Assembly: GCF_010183535.1 (NCBI RefSeq)
Contig: NC_071329.1
Span: forward strand, 17,498,879-17,562,878
Origin: Caenorhabditis remanei
Taxonomy: Eukaryota > Nematoda > Chromadorea > Rhabditida > Rhabditidae
DNA length: 64,000 nt
Reading direction: 5' to 3'
Part shown: piece after piece, positions 44,179-54,947 of the stretch
Layout of the letters: every line of letters begins with the position of its first letter
How positions within the stretch are numbered: position 1 is the stretch's first letter
Position numbers and translations under genes: made by a program
The notes under the pieces: model-generated
Told to the model about the DNA's origin: nothing
Database searches by the model: none
Seen by the model: the letters and a program-made list of their open reading frames with translations, nothing else

Positions 44179-45322
44179 TTACCAAATGACACCGACTTAC
44201 AACCATGAGAATATGACCCCACGTGTCTGTCTCACCTTCCCATTCTGCTTGTTTCTGGAAACGTCTCTCCAGAATCACACTATTTGTATCTTCCGTCACT
44301 GGTTCCTTGCAGTGAGAATATGGACGTCTTTTGAATTTTATTCAGAATGTTTAGTTTGTCTGAAAACGGTTCACCATTGTAGGAAATTTCTACTAAATAT
44401 TTTTTGAAATACATTATTTATTGATAAGTTTAATAGGAATCATAAAACCAGTAAATGTGAAATTAAGGAAGATTGAAATGTAATTTTTGTACATGTTCAA
44501 GAGATCTATGTATACTCTTCTCCTCTTGAGTTATTGCCTGACCACACGGAAATAACATACTTCTGAATCCAAATCCGGGTACTTTGAATTGTTAATTTTT
44601 TCCAAATGAGTACAGAGCAGAGTTGCATGGAAGTGAAAATCCTTTATCAGGAAGTCGGAAGTCGGAAGTGAATTTTCTTATCCGGAAGTCGGAAGTGAAT
44701 TTTCTTATCCGGAAGTCGGAAGTCGGAATTCCATGCAACTCTGGTACGGAGCGTACAAATTGATCTGACTCCATATTTTTTTTTGCTGATTTTGCACAGG
44801 ATTATTTATTATGTGTCTCTTACTTGGAATCTCTTCCTGATCCTTCATATTTTTGACTTGTGCGGGGCTGAATTTTTCGGGATTTGTGGGATTTCCTACC
44901 GAGAATCCTGATCATCAACTTTTCGACTTTGAGCAAATCTTGATAAATATGCCACCTTCCACCCTCATAATTACTAAGCCCTCCTTTTGTTCACATATTT
45001 TCGTATTGTGTCAGTGACAATCTGTTCTTCAATCTACTAATTTTTGTGAGTCTTTTCCCTGCGTGACCGTATTGTGTGACCTAACCTCAGTCAATAATTT
45101 AGTAGTGGTGAGACAGAGATTTTATCGATCGATGGTTGTAAACTTGCTCTGTTGAGGACAACATTTCCCAGGATAGTGTAAACAATATGTGAAGATGTAT
45201 TGCGTTTCTAGGTCATTCTATATCCGGGAACTCACTCAGTTACCCCTCTCATCATTCTTTCTCATTTACCCTTTTTCTTCTGTTCTTTCTCACTTACTCA
45301 ATCTTTCTTATTACAGATTACG
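44179..45322. other. Intergenic; contains a GGAAGTC repeat hairpin
   Basis: At 44618-44743 CAGAGTTGCATGG and CCATGCAACTCTG enclose several direct GGAAGTCGGAAGT units. The rest (44180-44600, 44760-45300) has pyrimidine-rich promoter-like sequence before the bHLH gene; I see no gene in it. Confidence 0.5.
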
Positions 45323-45911
45323 ATGTGTTCAAGCAGCAAGACTACTGTAACAAGAGCAGCTCATCGAGCCAAACGAACCGAATAGGAACGGAATAGAGTC
45401 CACGGGTTGAACGATGCATTAGACACTTTGAAAAAACACATCCCGGTTCTTGAGCACCATAAGAAATTGTGTAAGGTCGATACGTTGAGACTGGCGATGT
45501 GAGTTATTATTGATTTTTGTTACCCCTGCTCATGCTTTAATTTCCAGAAACTACATCCATACTCTGCAACAAATGTTGGAAAGTGATAAAGAATCAACTC
45601 TACAGGAACATGCACGCACACTGCAGGAAGGATTATCATACCAAGCAATTTTGATGTTGGAAAAGTCGTTGAATCTTCCTGTCGAAGTGGATCCAGTTGT
45701 GACTTCTCACAGTTCTTCTTCATATTCATCGACGCCTTCTTCTTCCACTTCACCACAGTATTCACTGGACAAATGGGTTTATATGGACAATGGTGTCTGG
45801 GTCCAGTCGGGTGTCCCGGTTCCACAGGATCTTCAGACACGCAAAGCAGACTGGAAACCAGTGCACAGTTTCTCAATATCCCATTTGTTGAGAGAAAAGA
45901 TGATGAATTAA
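45323..45911 (+). pseudogene. bHLH transcription factor gene with in-frame amber codon
   Basis: Exons 45323-45498 and 45548-45911 (180 codons). After an Ala/Arg/Lys stretch the basic region continues [20 protein letters not shown] and the helix 2 is [19 protein letters not shown], a clear class A (atonal/twist-like) bHLH domain. The C-terminal ~80 residues are Ser-rich. Codon 21 (45383-45385) is TAG, in the middle of the basic region; all else including splice sites is intact. Reading starts at the ATG after a TTACAG. It may be a recent pseudogene, a nonsense polymorphism, a sequencing error, or translation may begin elsewhere; no alternative start retaining the basic region is seen. Confidence 0.75.
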
Positions 45912-46291
45912 AAATAAGAACACGTGGATTGTTGTCAATGAGCACTGTCCTAAATCCTTCAAATTTAACTTTAATGGTTTCTATTTCTATTGTTTTTTAA
46001 TAAACAATCTTTTTTAAATGTGTTGTCTCAAAATCGCAGTTCCGCTATACCGTAAGAAATGGGAAACAATTCGGATGTTAAAATGCATCATCCACTCGTC
46101 CTGTAATTCTGGCTCCACGACATTTTGTAACTACGATATTTGAAATGTTGAAAACTTTTGTCGAATCATAAGATGAAGTAGTTTATTTGAAACAATTAAT
46201 AAGAGCAATCAGAATCACAAAACAATAAAGAGAAAGGATAAATTGATCGTATGAATAAAGTGAACAAAATCTGGTCAATAAGCTGCAATGA

Positions 46292-46700
46292 TCACTTTTT
46301 CGCGTATCGTTTGCCCATCATTCGGAAGAATTCTTCAACGTTGGTGCTGGTGGATCAAGTTCCTTCTCTTCTTCATCATTTTCCATTACTGGAGTTGTTT
46401 CCTTATCATCATTATTTTTCTTCTTTACCGATTCGTCCATGGCTATTTGCAGTTTTTTTCCTTGAAGATTATGGACGCGTATCATATGTTCTCTCTGATA
46501 ACTTTTCCGGCTGAAAAAATCTACTGTATCAAAGAAAACTTTATCTCATTCATTGCGTGTCCTTCCCACAAATCAAACACTGTTCAGGCGAGCTGTGACT
46601 TCTCATGTGTTCATTTAAGTTGTACGTGCGTTTGAATGTCATCCCACAAACTCCACACTCGAATGGTCTCTCGTCTGAGTGAACAGCTAAGTGATGTTTC
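46292..46700 (-). pseudogene. Zinc-finger array remnant, head-to-head with copy 8
   Basis: Minus strand. The 5' portion encodes finger parts (GLKHHLAVHSDERPFEC, CGMTFKRTYNLNEHMRSH) like those of copy 8, then CLICGKDTQ and a stop. Further on are MDESVKKKN-like and NDEEEKELDP-like linker bits, joined directly to the end of a B tail ([16 protein letters not shown]) in a different frame. Exon 1 is not recognisable and the main linker is deleted. It is a decayed inverted duplicate. Confidence 0.7.
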
Positions 46701-46767
46701 AATCCGGCTGTACAACAACCTTGGTATGCGTACGCATTTGGGTATGCTTAAGCGGGAGAAGAGGGCA

Positions 46768-46905
46768 GGTAGCTGTGGGAAGGACAATGAATAGTGAGGA
46801 CTGTGCAAGAGAGAACAACGCGCGCGTCTTTACGCGCGTTGTTGTCTCCATAGCATCTTGCACAGCCCTCACTATTCATTGTACTTCCCAACGCTGCCTA
46901 CTGAG
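46768..46905. repeat. Inverted-repeat axis of zinc-finger head-to-head pair
   Basis: GGAAGGACAATGAATAGTGA pairs with TCACTATTCATTGTACTTCC around a GCGCGCGTCTTTACGCGCG hairpin near 46829. It marks the centre of the inverted duplication between 46292-46700 and copy 8. Confidence 0.75.
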
Positions 46906-46977
46906 TGGCGACCTTGTCTTCTGCTAATCGTTTTCTCATTCCTCCATACATACCATTTTCAAAAGTGTTCTTTCCAG

Positions 46978-48395
46978 ATGAGTGCTTCGACGAAAAGATT
47001 CAAATGCAAGGTTTGCAGAGAAGCCTTCGAGTTCCCTTACAGTAAGTTTGAAAACTCGGAAATAATAGAAATTAATAAAACTTCAGGACTGAAACTTCAC
47101 TCAGCTGTTCACTCAGAGGAAAGACCGTTTAAATGTGAGACTTGTGGAAAGGCGTTCAAACGGACGTACAACTTATATGAACACATGAGAATTCACAAGA
47201 AAAATACTGGGAAAAATGAAAACACGACGATTCCCGTAATCGAAAATGACGAAGAAGAGGAGGAAGAACTTGATCCAGCGCCTGAGCCAAAGCCACAACT
47301 TCAGAATATTGATTCTAAGAAACGAAAGTTGGCTAGTGATTCGGAAAAACCATTGGCGAAAAAAGTTAAAGCTGAGGATTCACGGATACTTCGTTCTCAA
47401 CGAAACAAGCGAGTAGATCTGGATGATTCTCAGTCATCTTCGGCTCATATGAAAGCAGTGGAAGAGGAACCAATCGAGTTTGAAAATCAGTCAGACGAGA
47501 CACCGAAAGCAATGCCTCTGGAGGATCAGAATGGACCTCAATCAGCAATGCAACCTATTCCCATGTCTCAGAATGCTGTGGGATGCCTGGACGAACTGGA
47601 AAAAGCTATGGACGAATCCGTAGAGAAGAAAAATTTGGCCGTAATGGTAAATGATGATGTAGAGAAGGAAGTGAAGGAGGAAATGTATCCAGTGCCTGAG
47701 CCTAAACCACAACTTCAGAATATTAATTCTAATAAGCGAAAGTTGATTGGCCATTTGGATAAGCAATTGGCGAAAAAAGTGAAAACTGAAGATACAACCG
47801 ATCATACACGGAAACTTCGTTCTCAGCGAAACAAAGGTGTGGATCTGGATGATTCTCAATCGTCTTCAGCCCATATGAAAGCAGTGAAACAGGAAGCAAT
47901 TGAGTTTGAAAATCAGTCGGACGAGACACCAAAAGCAATGCCATTGGAAGATCAGAATCAGTCTCTGTCAGCAATGCATTCTACAGTATCCATGTCTCAG
48001 AATGCTGTGAGAATTCATAAGACGCTGCTTCCACAGCAGGGATTCTTCAAAGCTAGTCCAAAAACGCATTTCCAGAATTCAAACGGCACTGTGTCGATGA
48101 ACCCGGTGCCAGTAGTCCAACAACAATCTGTAAGTATTTTGTCAAGATTCTCTCGAATCCGACTCTCAAAGAAATCAATAAAGATGTACTCTCATTTCAG
48201 CCACCAAACTTCGATGAGGACTCTCGTCAGATCTCCCATCAAATAATGCGAGTCGCTGCCAACTCAACGAAAGATCGTCAAGACTGTTTCAGACAACTGT
48301 TGTTCGCAACGGTGTTTGCATTTGAGAGCTCTCCGACCTGCACCAACGTTGAAGAATTCTTCCGAATGATGGGCGAACGACACGCGAAGAAGTGA
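46978..48395 (+). CDS. C2H2 zinc-finger protein, array family, copy 8 (type B tail, duplicated linker)
   Basis: Exons 46978-47041, 47087-48129 and 48201-48395, 433 aa. Fingers: CKVCREAFEFPY/RLKLHSAVH and CETCGKAFKRTYNLYEHM. The linker contains an internal direct duplication: each unit has PEPKPQLQNI, KRKL, AKKVK.ED, LRSQRNK, VDLDDSQSSSAHMKAV and FENQSDETPKAMPLEDQN. KAED/KTED after Val fits hydrophobic-K-x-E in both units. The last exon gives the B tail ([16 protein letters not shown], ending GERHAKK). The exon 2/3 split of other copies is absent, so the linker sits in one exon. Intact. Confidence 0.82.
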
Positions 48396-48778
48396 TCATT
48401 GCAGCTGATTGTCCAAGTACTAAGAAATTTCTCTTGTTTTGTTTTGTTTTCCTGATTCCTTTCAATAATTGTTTCAAATAAAAAGCTTCATTTTACGATT
48501 CAGCAAATGTTTTCCACAATAGAACAACAACATAAAAAAGTAACAAATAAACACATTCCGTCTGCTAAAAGTAAGAATTTTGCTGTCTTATGGAATGATC
48601 GACTATCTCCGACCGACCGACCATCTATCTGTCATGTCACGTAAGAAAGGAAACCCTGAGAACCTGATCCAATCTATTGCACATTGACACAATTGATGAC
48701 GTGGCAGGTGGCATCTGATCCGTCTCCTTCTCTCCAGAACACCATTTCCTCATTCTCCCCTCATTCCTTCCCCACTCA

Positions 48779-49698
48779 ATGCCTCACGCACTCTCCTATC
48801 CTGCCCTTCAATCTGTGTTGGAGTATTTGGAGATTGAAAAACGGTAAGTCGTCTTGGATGTTTAAAAAAATAAAAGTTTCCCCGATAACTATAATTTCAG
48901 AATCCATCTCACATCCCGTAGCAAATTCCTTCAACGAATCGATAAGGCAATACCTGTCCGTGCAAATCGCTTTTATATATGGGAAAACATTTTGAGTCTG
49001 GACAGTTACCGATTCTACGTAAAACCTAAACAGTGGACCAACAAGAATGGAAAGTTAATGATGAGTTATTTAAAAGGAAGATCAAGTGTTAATGTGGATG
49101 TGGCTGTCTTTAACACAGTCAAGTCTTCTCAAGATATTCCAGTGAAACTTGACTTGACAATCAACAGATTGAAAACTGTCTACAGTAATCTGGAAGTATT
49201 GATTCCAATGATCAATCCACGCAGCCTTCCACTCGCAAATCTTTCCATGGTAATCGAGGAGCCCACTAATGTCGACCATGGAATAGTGCATTCCGCCAAA
49301 TATGTCTATTTTGGTACACTGGATGATTTGATCGGTCTTGAGAAGCTTAAGACCAGAAGTGTGCGGTTCCGATTTCTAAACACAACTGATGTCATAGGAA
49401 TCATAAGATACTGGATCAAAAATGGAAAAGAAGTTGGGACAGAGTTTTCATAGCTTATTCCAGAAATTCTAATCTCAGGGAAGTGATGGCTGATTTACAA
49501 GAAGAATTCAACAGGGCTAGAGATTATTCGGAGGAAATCAATGAACAGTAAGCTGTGTCTTGTATAGAAACATTTTCTAATTATTTATTTATTTTCAGTT
49601 TCTTGACTGGTTTCTCCATTTCGTTGAGCTCTACTTCGAAACTTCTTGTCTATGGGATTGAAAAAGTTGTGGACGAGTTGGTCTTGAAAGTTATGTGA
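48779..49698 (+). pseudogene. DUF3557-type gene (2) with a single-base frameshift
   Basis: Exons 48779-48843, 48901-49547 and 49599-49698. It starts MPHALSYPALQSVLEYLE and continues IHLTSRSKFLQRIDKAIP, the family motif. The frame stops at 49451-49453 after KNGKEVGTEFS. One base over, the frame goes on at once with AYSRNSNLREVMADLQEEF and then LVYGIEKVVDELVLKVM in exon 3, a normal family C-terminus. Total exon length is one short of a multiple of three. A single missing base in TTTTCATAG explains it. It is a pseudogene, polymorphism or sequence error; the literal product would be 205 aa. Confidence 0.75.
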
Positions 49699-49850
49699 TC
49701 TAGTACGTTAATTACGTTAACTGAAATTTCATTAACAATTTTTTTTCTCGTTTTTCCCACCCTCCCTTAATTTACCTTGAAAAACACCATGTGCTACAGA
49801 AATCTGAACATGTATGCCAACAACATTTAAATTTGACAAATAAACACCAA

Positions 49851-50902
49851 TTATTTGCTCAAAGTGAGCGATTTCTGGCACAGTTCTTTCCACAAATCAG
49901 TGCCGAATTGTTTGCTGTCTTCTGGAATGATCGACTCAAAATCCGCGACGGTTTTCAGATCTGCCATGCATTTTTCCTTGAGCTTGATCATGTTATACTT
50001 CGCAGCAGCGTGAAACTTGACTTTCAACGGTTGCTTAGATCTGTATAAATAAAATTCTTCACATCTGGCTACGACAGACGCTGCATCGTACATATCAACC
50101 AACTTCAGAATATCATCGATCGTGTCTTCTGAAAAACAAGCAATACTATTATCATTAATGACACAAATTACCATCTACAGCTGGCATCGCATAGATTACT
50201 TCCAGAAATTTATGGAAAATATATGGGTCAATGTCTTTCAGCTCGATTTCTGATTTCTTCGATTCGTCGAAATTTCCGAAAAAGAGAGATTCAAAGTACG
50301 ATGACTGGGAAGCAAGATACTGGAAACAGAAATAATGTAACTACAGGGATAGTTTTCATTAAAATACCTTCTTATTGACAAAGAATTTCTCATTCTTCAC
50401 AATCAGCACAACATCCGAATATTTCTTAGTCGATTCATCATCGAAACTTCTCAATTTGCCAGTGATTCCGACTGTTTTATCGATTTTAACTGTTACTTCG
50501 ATACCCAGATTTCCGTTCACAATATAATCGTCCAGTATTTCCGGAAAGAAGTTTTCGAAGAGTATAAAATAGCCTTCATTTGTTATTGATTTGCTTTTAG
50601 CAAGCCTCGCGGAATCGGCTTCTCCGTCTTTGAAGTATCTCATTTCAGCATGTGCATCAATTGAATAGCTTTCACCATCCTTAAGTTTGGCGTTAACAAG
50701 GTAGACATCTAGGCCTGTGGACAGTACCCTAATCGCAAATTTCCTGTAAAAAGAGATATTCCTTTTCAAATAAAGTTCTATAAACTCACCATGGAATATC
50801 ACAATGAAATTCTTTCGCTGAATAATAGAATGTGTCTTTCTTCATATTTTTGAAATCTACGAACACATGCCTCATGATAAACGATTTCTCATCGTTTGAC
50901 AT
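49851..50902 (-). CDS. MATH-BTB (BATH-type) protein
   Basis: Exons 50790-50902, 50368-50743, 50172-50319 and 49851-50128, 304 aa. An N-terminal MATH-like domain (~residues 10-130) is followed by BTB from KKYSDVVLIVKNEKFFVNKK through YLASQSSYFESLFFGNF and EVIYAMP. A BACK-like helical region (LVDMYDAASVVARCEEFY) ends the protein. Worm MATH-BTB proteins serve as Cullin-3 substrate adaptors; its substrate is unknown. It is on the opposite strand from the tandem MATH-BTB group at 52974-59549 and is more diverged. Confidence 0.82.
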
Positions 50903-51052
50903 TGCTGACGAGCGTCTGTAAATAAAACGTTTTTTTTCGAAAAGTTTGTACCGAAAAATCGAAAAAAAAGTCAAGAGAACTGTCAGAAAAATGAGTTTTT
51001 CGGAGGCAAAAGTTTTTTTCAAGGAGTCCCAGAAACCTGTATTTGAGTACAA

Positions 51053-51525
51053 AATTATAAAAAATTATGGGAAAAATCGAAAAATCACTATTTTTGTTAC
51101 CTAGCTTCTGAAAATTTTCGAACGGTTTTTTCCAGACTTGATTTCCAAAAAAAAGTTCAAAAATTCAAAAAATTTTCAAAAACGGGACGAGAATATTTTC
51201 AATTTCGGCCCGGTCCGTGACAAGTTTGGTTTTTTCGAAAACTATTCGAAAAATGTTTCGCCGTAAAACCTCCGAAAAAACCGAAATCATTCAAAGTACT
51301 GCAGATGAGGCTACTGATTATACTAAGAAAGGAACGAATAATGTGATTTTAGTGATGTTTTCATAAATACATAAATAAAAATTTTAACAAAGAATTACAA
51401 CTAAGAAGCAGAAAAAGCAATTATTTTCGAAATGAAACACTTCGACTCTTAAGAAAAGTGAGTAAAAAAGTACATGAAATTAGTGAATTTAAGAGAAAAT
51501 GCAGAAAAAAAACAAACAGAAGAAG
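51053..51525. other. Intergenic with partial GC-ended palindrome
   Basis: Contains a remnant of the CGGGCC family at about 51190-51230 (TTTCGGCCCGGTCCGTGACA). No gene supported. Confidence 0.45.
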
Positions 51526-52293
51526 TTACTTAACAAGAAATGGGATATAACAATTAAATATCTTAGCCAGAAAAGAAGTGATTCGTTTTTCGAGATATTT
51601 AATAAAAGTCTTGTTGCATCGGGCGTCGGAAATTACGGCACAGTTTGGAAGAGTGTGGTCGGCTAATGGCACTGAAAACTTGACAATTTAAAATAGAATT
51701 TCAACAAAAAACTCACTGAAATAGATGTCAAAGACTGATTTATATTGATTGACGAGGGTTAGAGTATCAGTTGAGTGGAATACTTCTCCCCAGTGTTTTG
51801 AATTGAACCGATTCGGTTCAACCGAATGACGATCATTGGCTGAAATTCGAAATTGGAATCATGAAAATACAAATATCGCTCTGACTCACACTTCCGAGAC
51901 AGGCGATTTTCTGATTTAGCTCTTTTTCACTATTGATTGGGTTATTTCCCTCGATAATCGATAATCTTTCATCACATTTTTCGACCAAATCGTTCAATTC
52001 GTAGAACTTTGCTTCTATTTTAATTTCTTCCAACTCCTCCTCTGAATCGGGAAGATCTATATCGTTCCCATAACAAATGGAGCTTAGAATGAGATCGAAA
52101 TGTTTTGGTGAGCGATCGGCGAACACGAGATAAGCGGCATTCATCTGAAAATCACACAGTTTAAAATTCAAAAATAAAATTGCAAAATAACCTTTTCAGC
52201 CTTAAGTGCGAGTAGATTTTCACGCGCTTTTACAGTTAATGTCGTTCTCGCTGTTCTGAATATGATGCCGCCGATATTCAATTGCACTGTCAT
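51526..52293 (-). CDS. T1-type BTB protein (third paralog)
   Basis: Exons 52192-52293, 51892-52144, 51717-51839 and 51526-51671, 207 aa. LNIGGIIFRTARTTL opens a T1/BTB domain, then FADRSPKHFDLILSSI and LPDSEEELEEIKIEAKFYEL. To stay in the paralogous frame (TNDRHSVEPNRF to SVFDIYF) the second donor must be A|GTGTGAG, two bases before a better-looking GTGAGT; with the latter the frame stops after 26 codons. ATG follows a splice acceptor by 16 bases. Related to 10836-12327 and 13416-14646, but diverged. Confidence 0.7.
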
Positions 52294-52487
52294 CGCTTGG
52301 CTATCGAAACTGAAAATTCAGAACTTTAAATTCAAATAAAACTTGAGAATAATCAAGAAGAACTATAAGGAGAGACTGAAAGTACATTTCGGGAGTTTTA
52401 TTGTTTTTACACACTTTTTTCATATTTCTTGCACAAAAAAGCAAGCGGAAAAGTGAAAATTTCGGTTAAAAAACAAAAAAAATTTAA

Positions 52488-52615
52488 ATATTCCTGCTCG
52501 TCAAATTAAATGCATTGTACGCAGTTGCATCGCAAATGCGTACTGTGCATTTTATTTCACGCGCAAAAGTACGGTAGCTCGCCACGTCATGCTGAAATTC
52601 TGTGTCATTTTTCAT
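52488..52615. repeat. Half-copy of the T1/BTB-axis repeat
   Basis: Carries ATTCCTGCTCGTCAAATTAA, TGCGTACTGTGCATTTTATT and AGTACGGTAGCTCGCCACGT as in 12655-13095, but only one arm. It lies about 200 bp upstream of the third T1/BTB paralog, and the flank to ~52850 also resembles 13104-13300. Confidence 0.75.
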
Positions 52616-52973
52616 GTCTTTGACCTGAATTTTTAACTAATTTCAATGATTTTTAAAGCGAATTTTATTAATTGTTCAATTTGTTATCAATGTGGCATCA
52701 ATTTATTACTTATTTCATGTGGAAAGTGTCAAAATAGGCTTCGATTCAAATTTCTTCGAGTTTTGCTCTTTTCCACTTTCGACAAGCTTCAATTCCGTTT
52801 AAAATTTCTAATTTTTTCTCTCACAATGCCAATTTTTGCAAGCTTTTTCTTGAGTATTCATCGAAAGTTTCTAAACTGTCTTTAATTTTTCCTTACCGTT
52901 TTTGTTGTTGTTGTTGTGAAAAAATTTAAATTTAAAATTTTCTAGAATTTGAAGCAACTCATCACCATAAAGG

Positions 52974-54014
52974 ATGTCTGCCGCTAAAATTGAATACAGC
53001 AGTGAAAAATTCTCCATTTCCGCGAATACGGACACAATCGAAACGAAGACAATCAACAGATTGACATGGTGAGGCTAGGGCAAAATATAATGCCTGCAAC
53101 TAATGAAATTTATAGAAGAAAAATTTCAGCATTTGGAGAGGAAAGGTTATTGATAATAGACAGTCAATCAAATACTCGTGGCAGTTCGACTGGAAGGAGT
53201 GTGATGAAGATATAGATGGTTTCGTGGGACATATCCAAGTCAAACGACCAACTGTTTCTGCCACCGAAAATGTCCGATTCGATGTCGAGCTGCGGAGACG
53301 GAATCAAATTATTGAGAAAGTTATCGTGAATGTCAATTCTTTTCCTGCGCCTGACGTTGCATTCGATTACTGTTTAGTACCAGTGTATGCTTTAGAAGAC
53401 GAATTTTCTCTCGAAGAAATGTTTCTTCCATCTGAAAAAACCGATGCAGTTCTTTTAGTTGATGGAAAGAAACTTCATGTCAATAAAGCGGTAGGAATAT
53501 TCACATTTTCAGTAAATGCAAAAAGAACAAGCCATTTTTCAGTTTCTCTCATTCCATTCTGATTACTTCACTGCTCTATTCTCATCGAAATACAAGGAAG
53601 GGCAATTGGATGAAATTCCAATTGAAGATGTTTCATTCGAAGATTTCGGACTTCTGCTTAGTACTATCTATCCAGCTAGTGTGTTTCCGACTGGTTCGCT
53701 CCTTTTTTTCAAATATCTGGAATAGAAAACAAAATATTTCAGATAAAACTGTCGAAAAACTACTGGAATTGGCCGATCGGTTTTTGATTCCATCAGTGAT
53801 TCGTCATGCCGAACATCATCTTCTTCGCAACTCTGCAATTCAACACGAGAAAATGATTTCGTTGGCGGATAGATATAAAATGAAGAAACTTCTGGAGAAG
53901 TCAATCAGAGAAATCAGGAACATTGAGGATGTAAAGAAATTGAAGCAGACCGCGGAGTTTAAACAATTATCAAAAGACACGAAATTGATGATTCTCGATG
54001 AATTATTGAATTAA
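52974..54014 (+). CDS. Tandem MATH-BTB protein A
   Basis: Exons 52974-53068, 53130-53490, 53543-53693 and 53743-54014, 292 aa. N-terminal MATH-like part (IWRGKVIDNRQSIKYSWQF, GHIQVKRP) to ~residue 135, BTB from TDAVLLVDGKKLHVNKA through FLSFHSDYFTALFSSKY and FGLLLSTIYP, then a BACK-like helical end (LLELADRFLIPSVIRHAEHH). It is the first of four same-strand copies with identical exon phases and 151- and 272-nt last exons. Probable Cullin-3 adaptor by family. Intact. Confidence 0.85.
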
Positions 54015-54947
54015 TTGAATTTTTTTGTCCTCTCGTTTTCTATTGTTACCTCTTTAAAAAATGTTGTCAACCGTTGTTACTTTGTCTGTCAATTTATCAC
54101 ACTCTTTACCACCTTTTACAGTTTTTCTTTGCTCACTTTCTTCTTTTTTCCAAGTTCACTTTCTTGTCTTTATAAAACTCATTTTCAAAAGCAAAAAAAA
54201 TTAATCGAACATGTTTCATTCAAGAAATACCTTTTTCTTCATATTCAAGATTTATGGGGCTATTCACCTCCAGAAGAAAACGTTTTTTCCTCGATTCATT
54301 TACCGGAAAAACGGGGAAAAAAACTGTTTTTTCCGGATGTGAATAGCACTATTATTGAGTGACTATCCTTCAGAAACCGATTGATTTTCAGTTTATAATG
54401 GGGCTATTCACCTCCGGAAAAAACGTCTTTCCATCGATTCATTTACCGGATAAAAACTGTTTTTTTTTCTATTTTTCGCCGTGTTTTCCAGCAAATGAAT
54501 TGAAAGAACAAACGATTTTGCAGAACATGAATAGCCGTATTTTGGTCCTATTCTTGGCAAGAAAAAAACGTTTTTCGCTGCTTTTTTTTCGATTCACGGA
54601 ACCAGAAAATCAGCGAAAAACTCTTAATTTTTCGTTGATTTTTAAACGTTTTTCGCTGGTGTTTTTACCGTTCGCTTCGAGACCTGCGGTGTCGGAAAAG
54701 GCATGTGCCAGCGAAAAAGAGTTTTTCGCTACTTCTTTCCGATTCACGAGAAAAGGGAAATCAGCGAAAAACGAAAAATTAAGAGTTTTTCGCTGATTTT
54801 CTGGTTCCGTGAATCGAAAAAAAGCAGCGAAAACCGTTTTTTGCTTGCCAAGAATAGGCCCATTAAAAACCCCAATGAAGTTTCAAAAGTTTCATATGGC
54901 CTAACTTTTTAAATTCCAGAATTTCAAGCTCCTCATCATCATAAACA
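54015..54947. other. Intergenic between MATH-BTB A and B, palindrome-rich
   Basis: Two hairpin-like blocks with GGGGCTATTCACCTCC at 54256 and 54400 precede a larger palindrome, 54546-54860: CCTATTCTTGGCAAG pairs with CTTGCCAAGAATAGG and AATCAGCGAAAAACTCTTAA pairs with its inverse. No gene supported. Confidence 0.6.

Noticed and set aside
49427..49485. A short intron explaining the DUF3557 frameshift
   Set aside because: The only GT that would restore phase gives a 35-nt intron and removes residues otherwise matching the family; a one-base lesion fits better.
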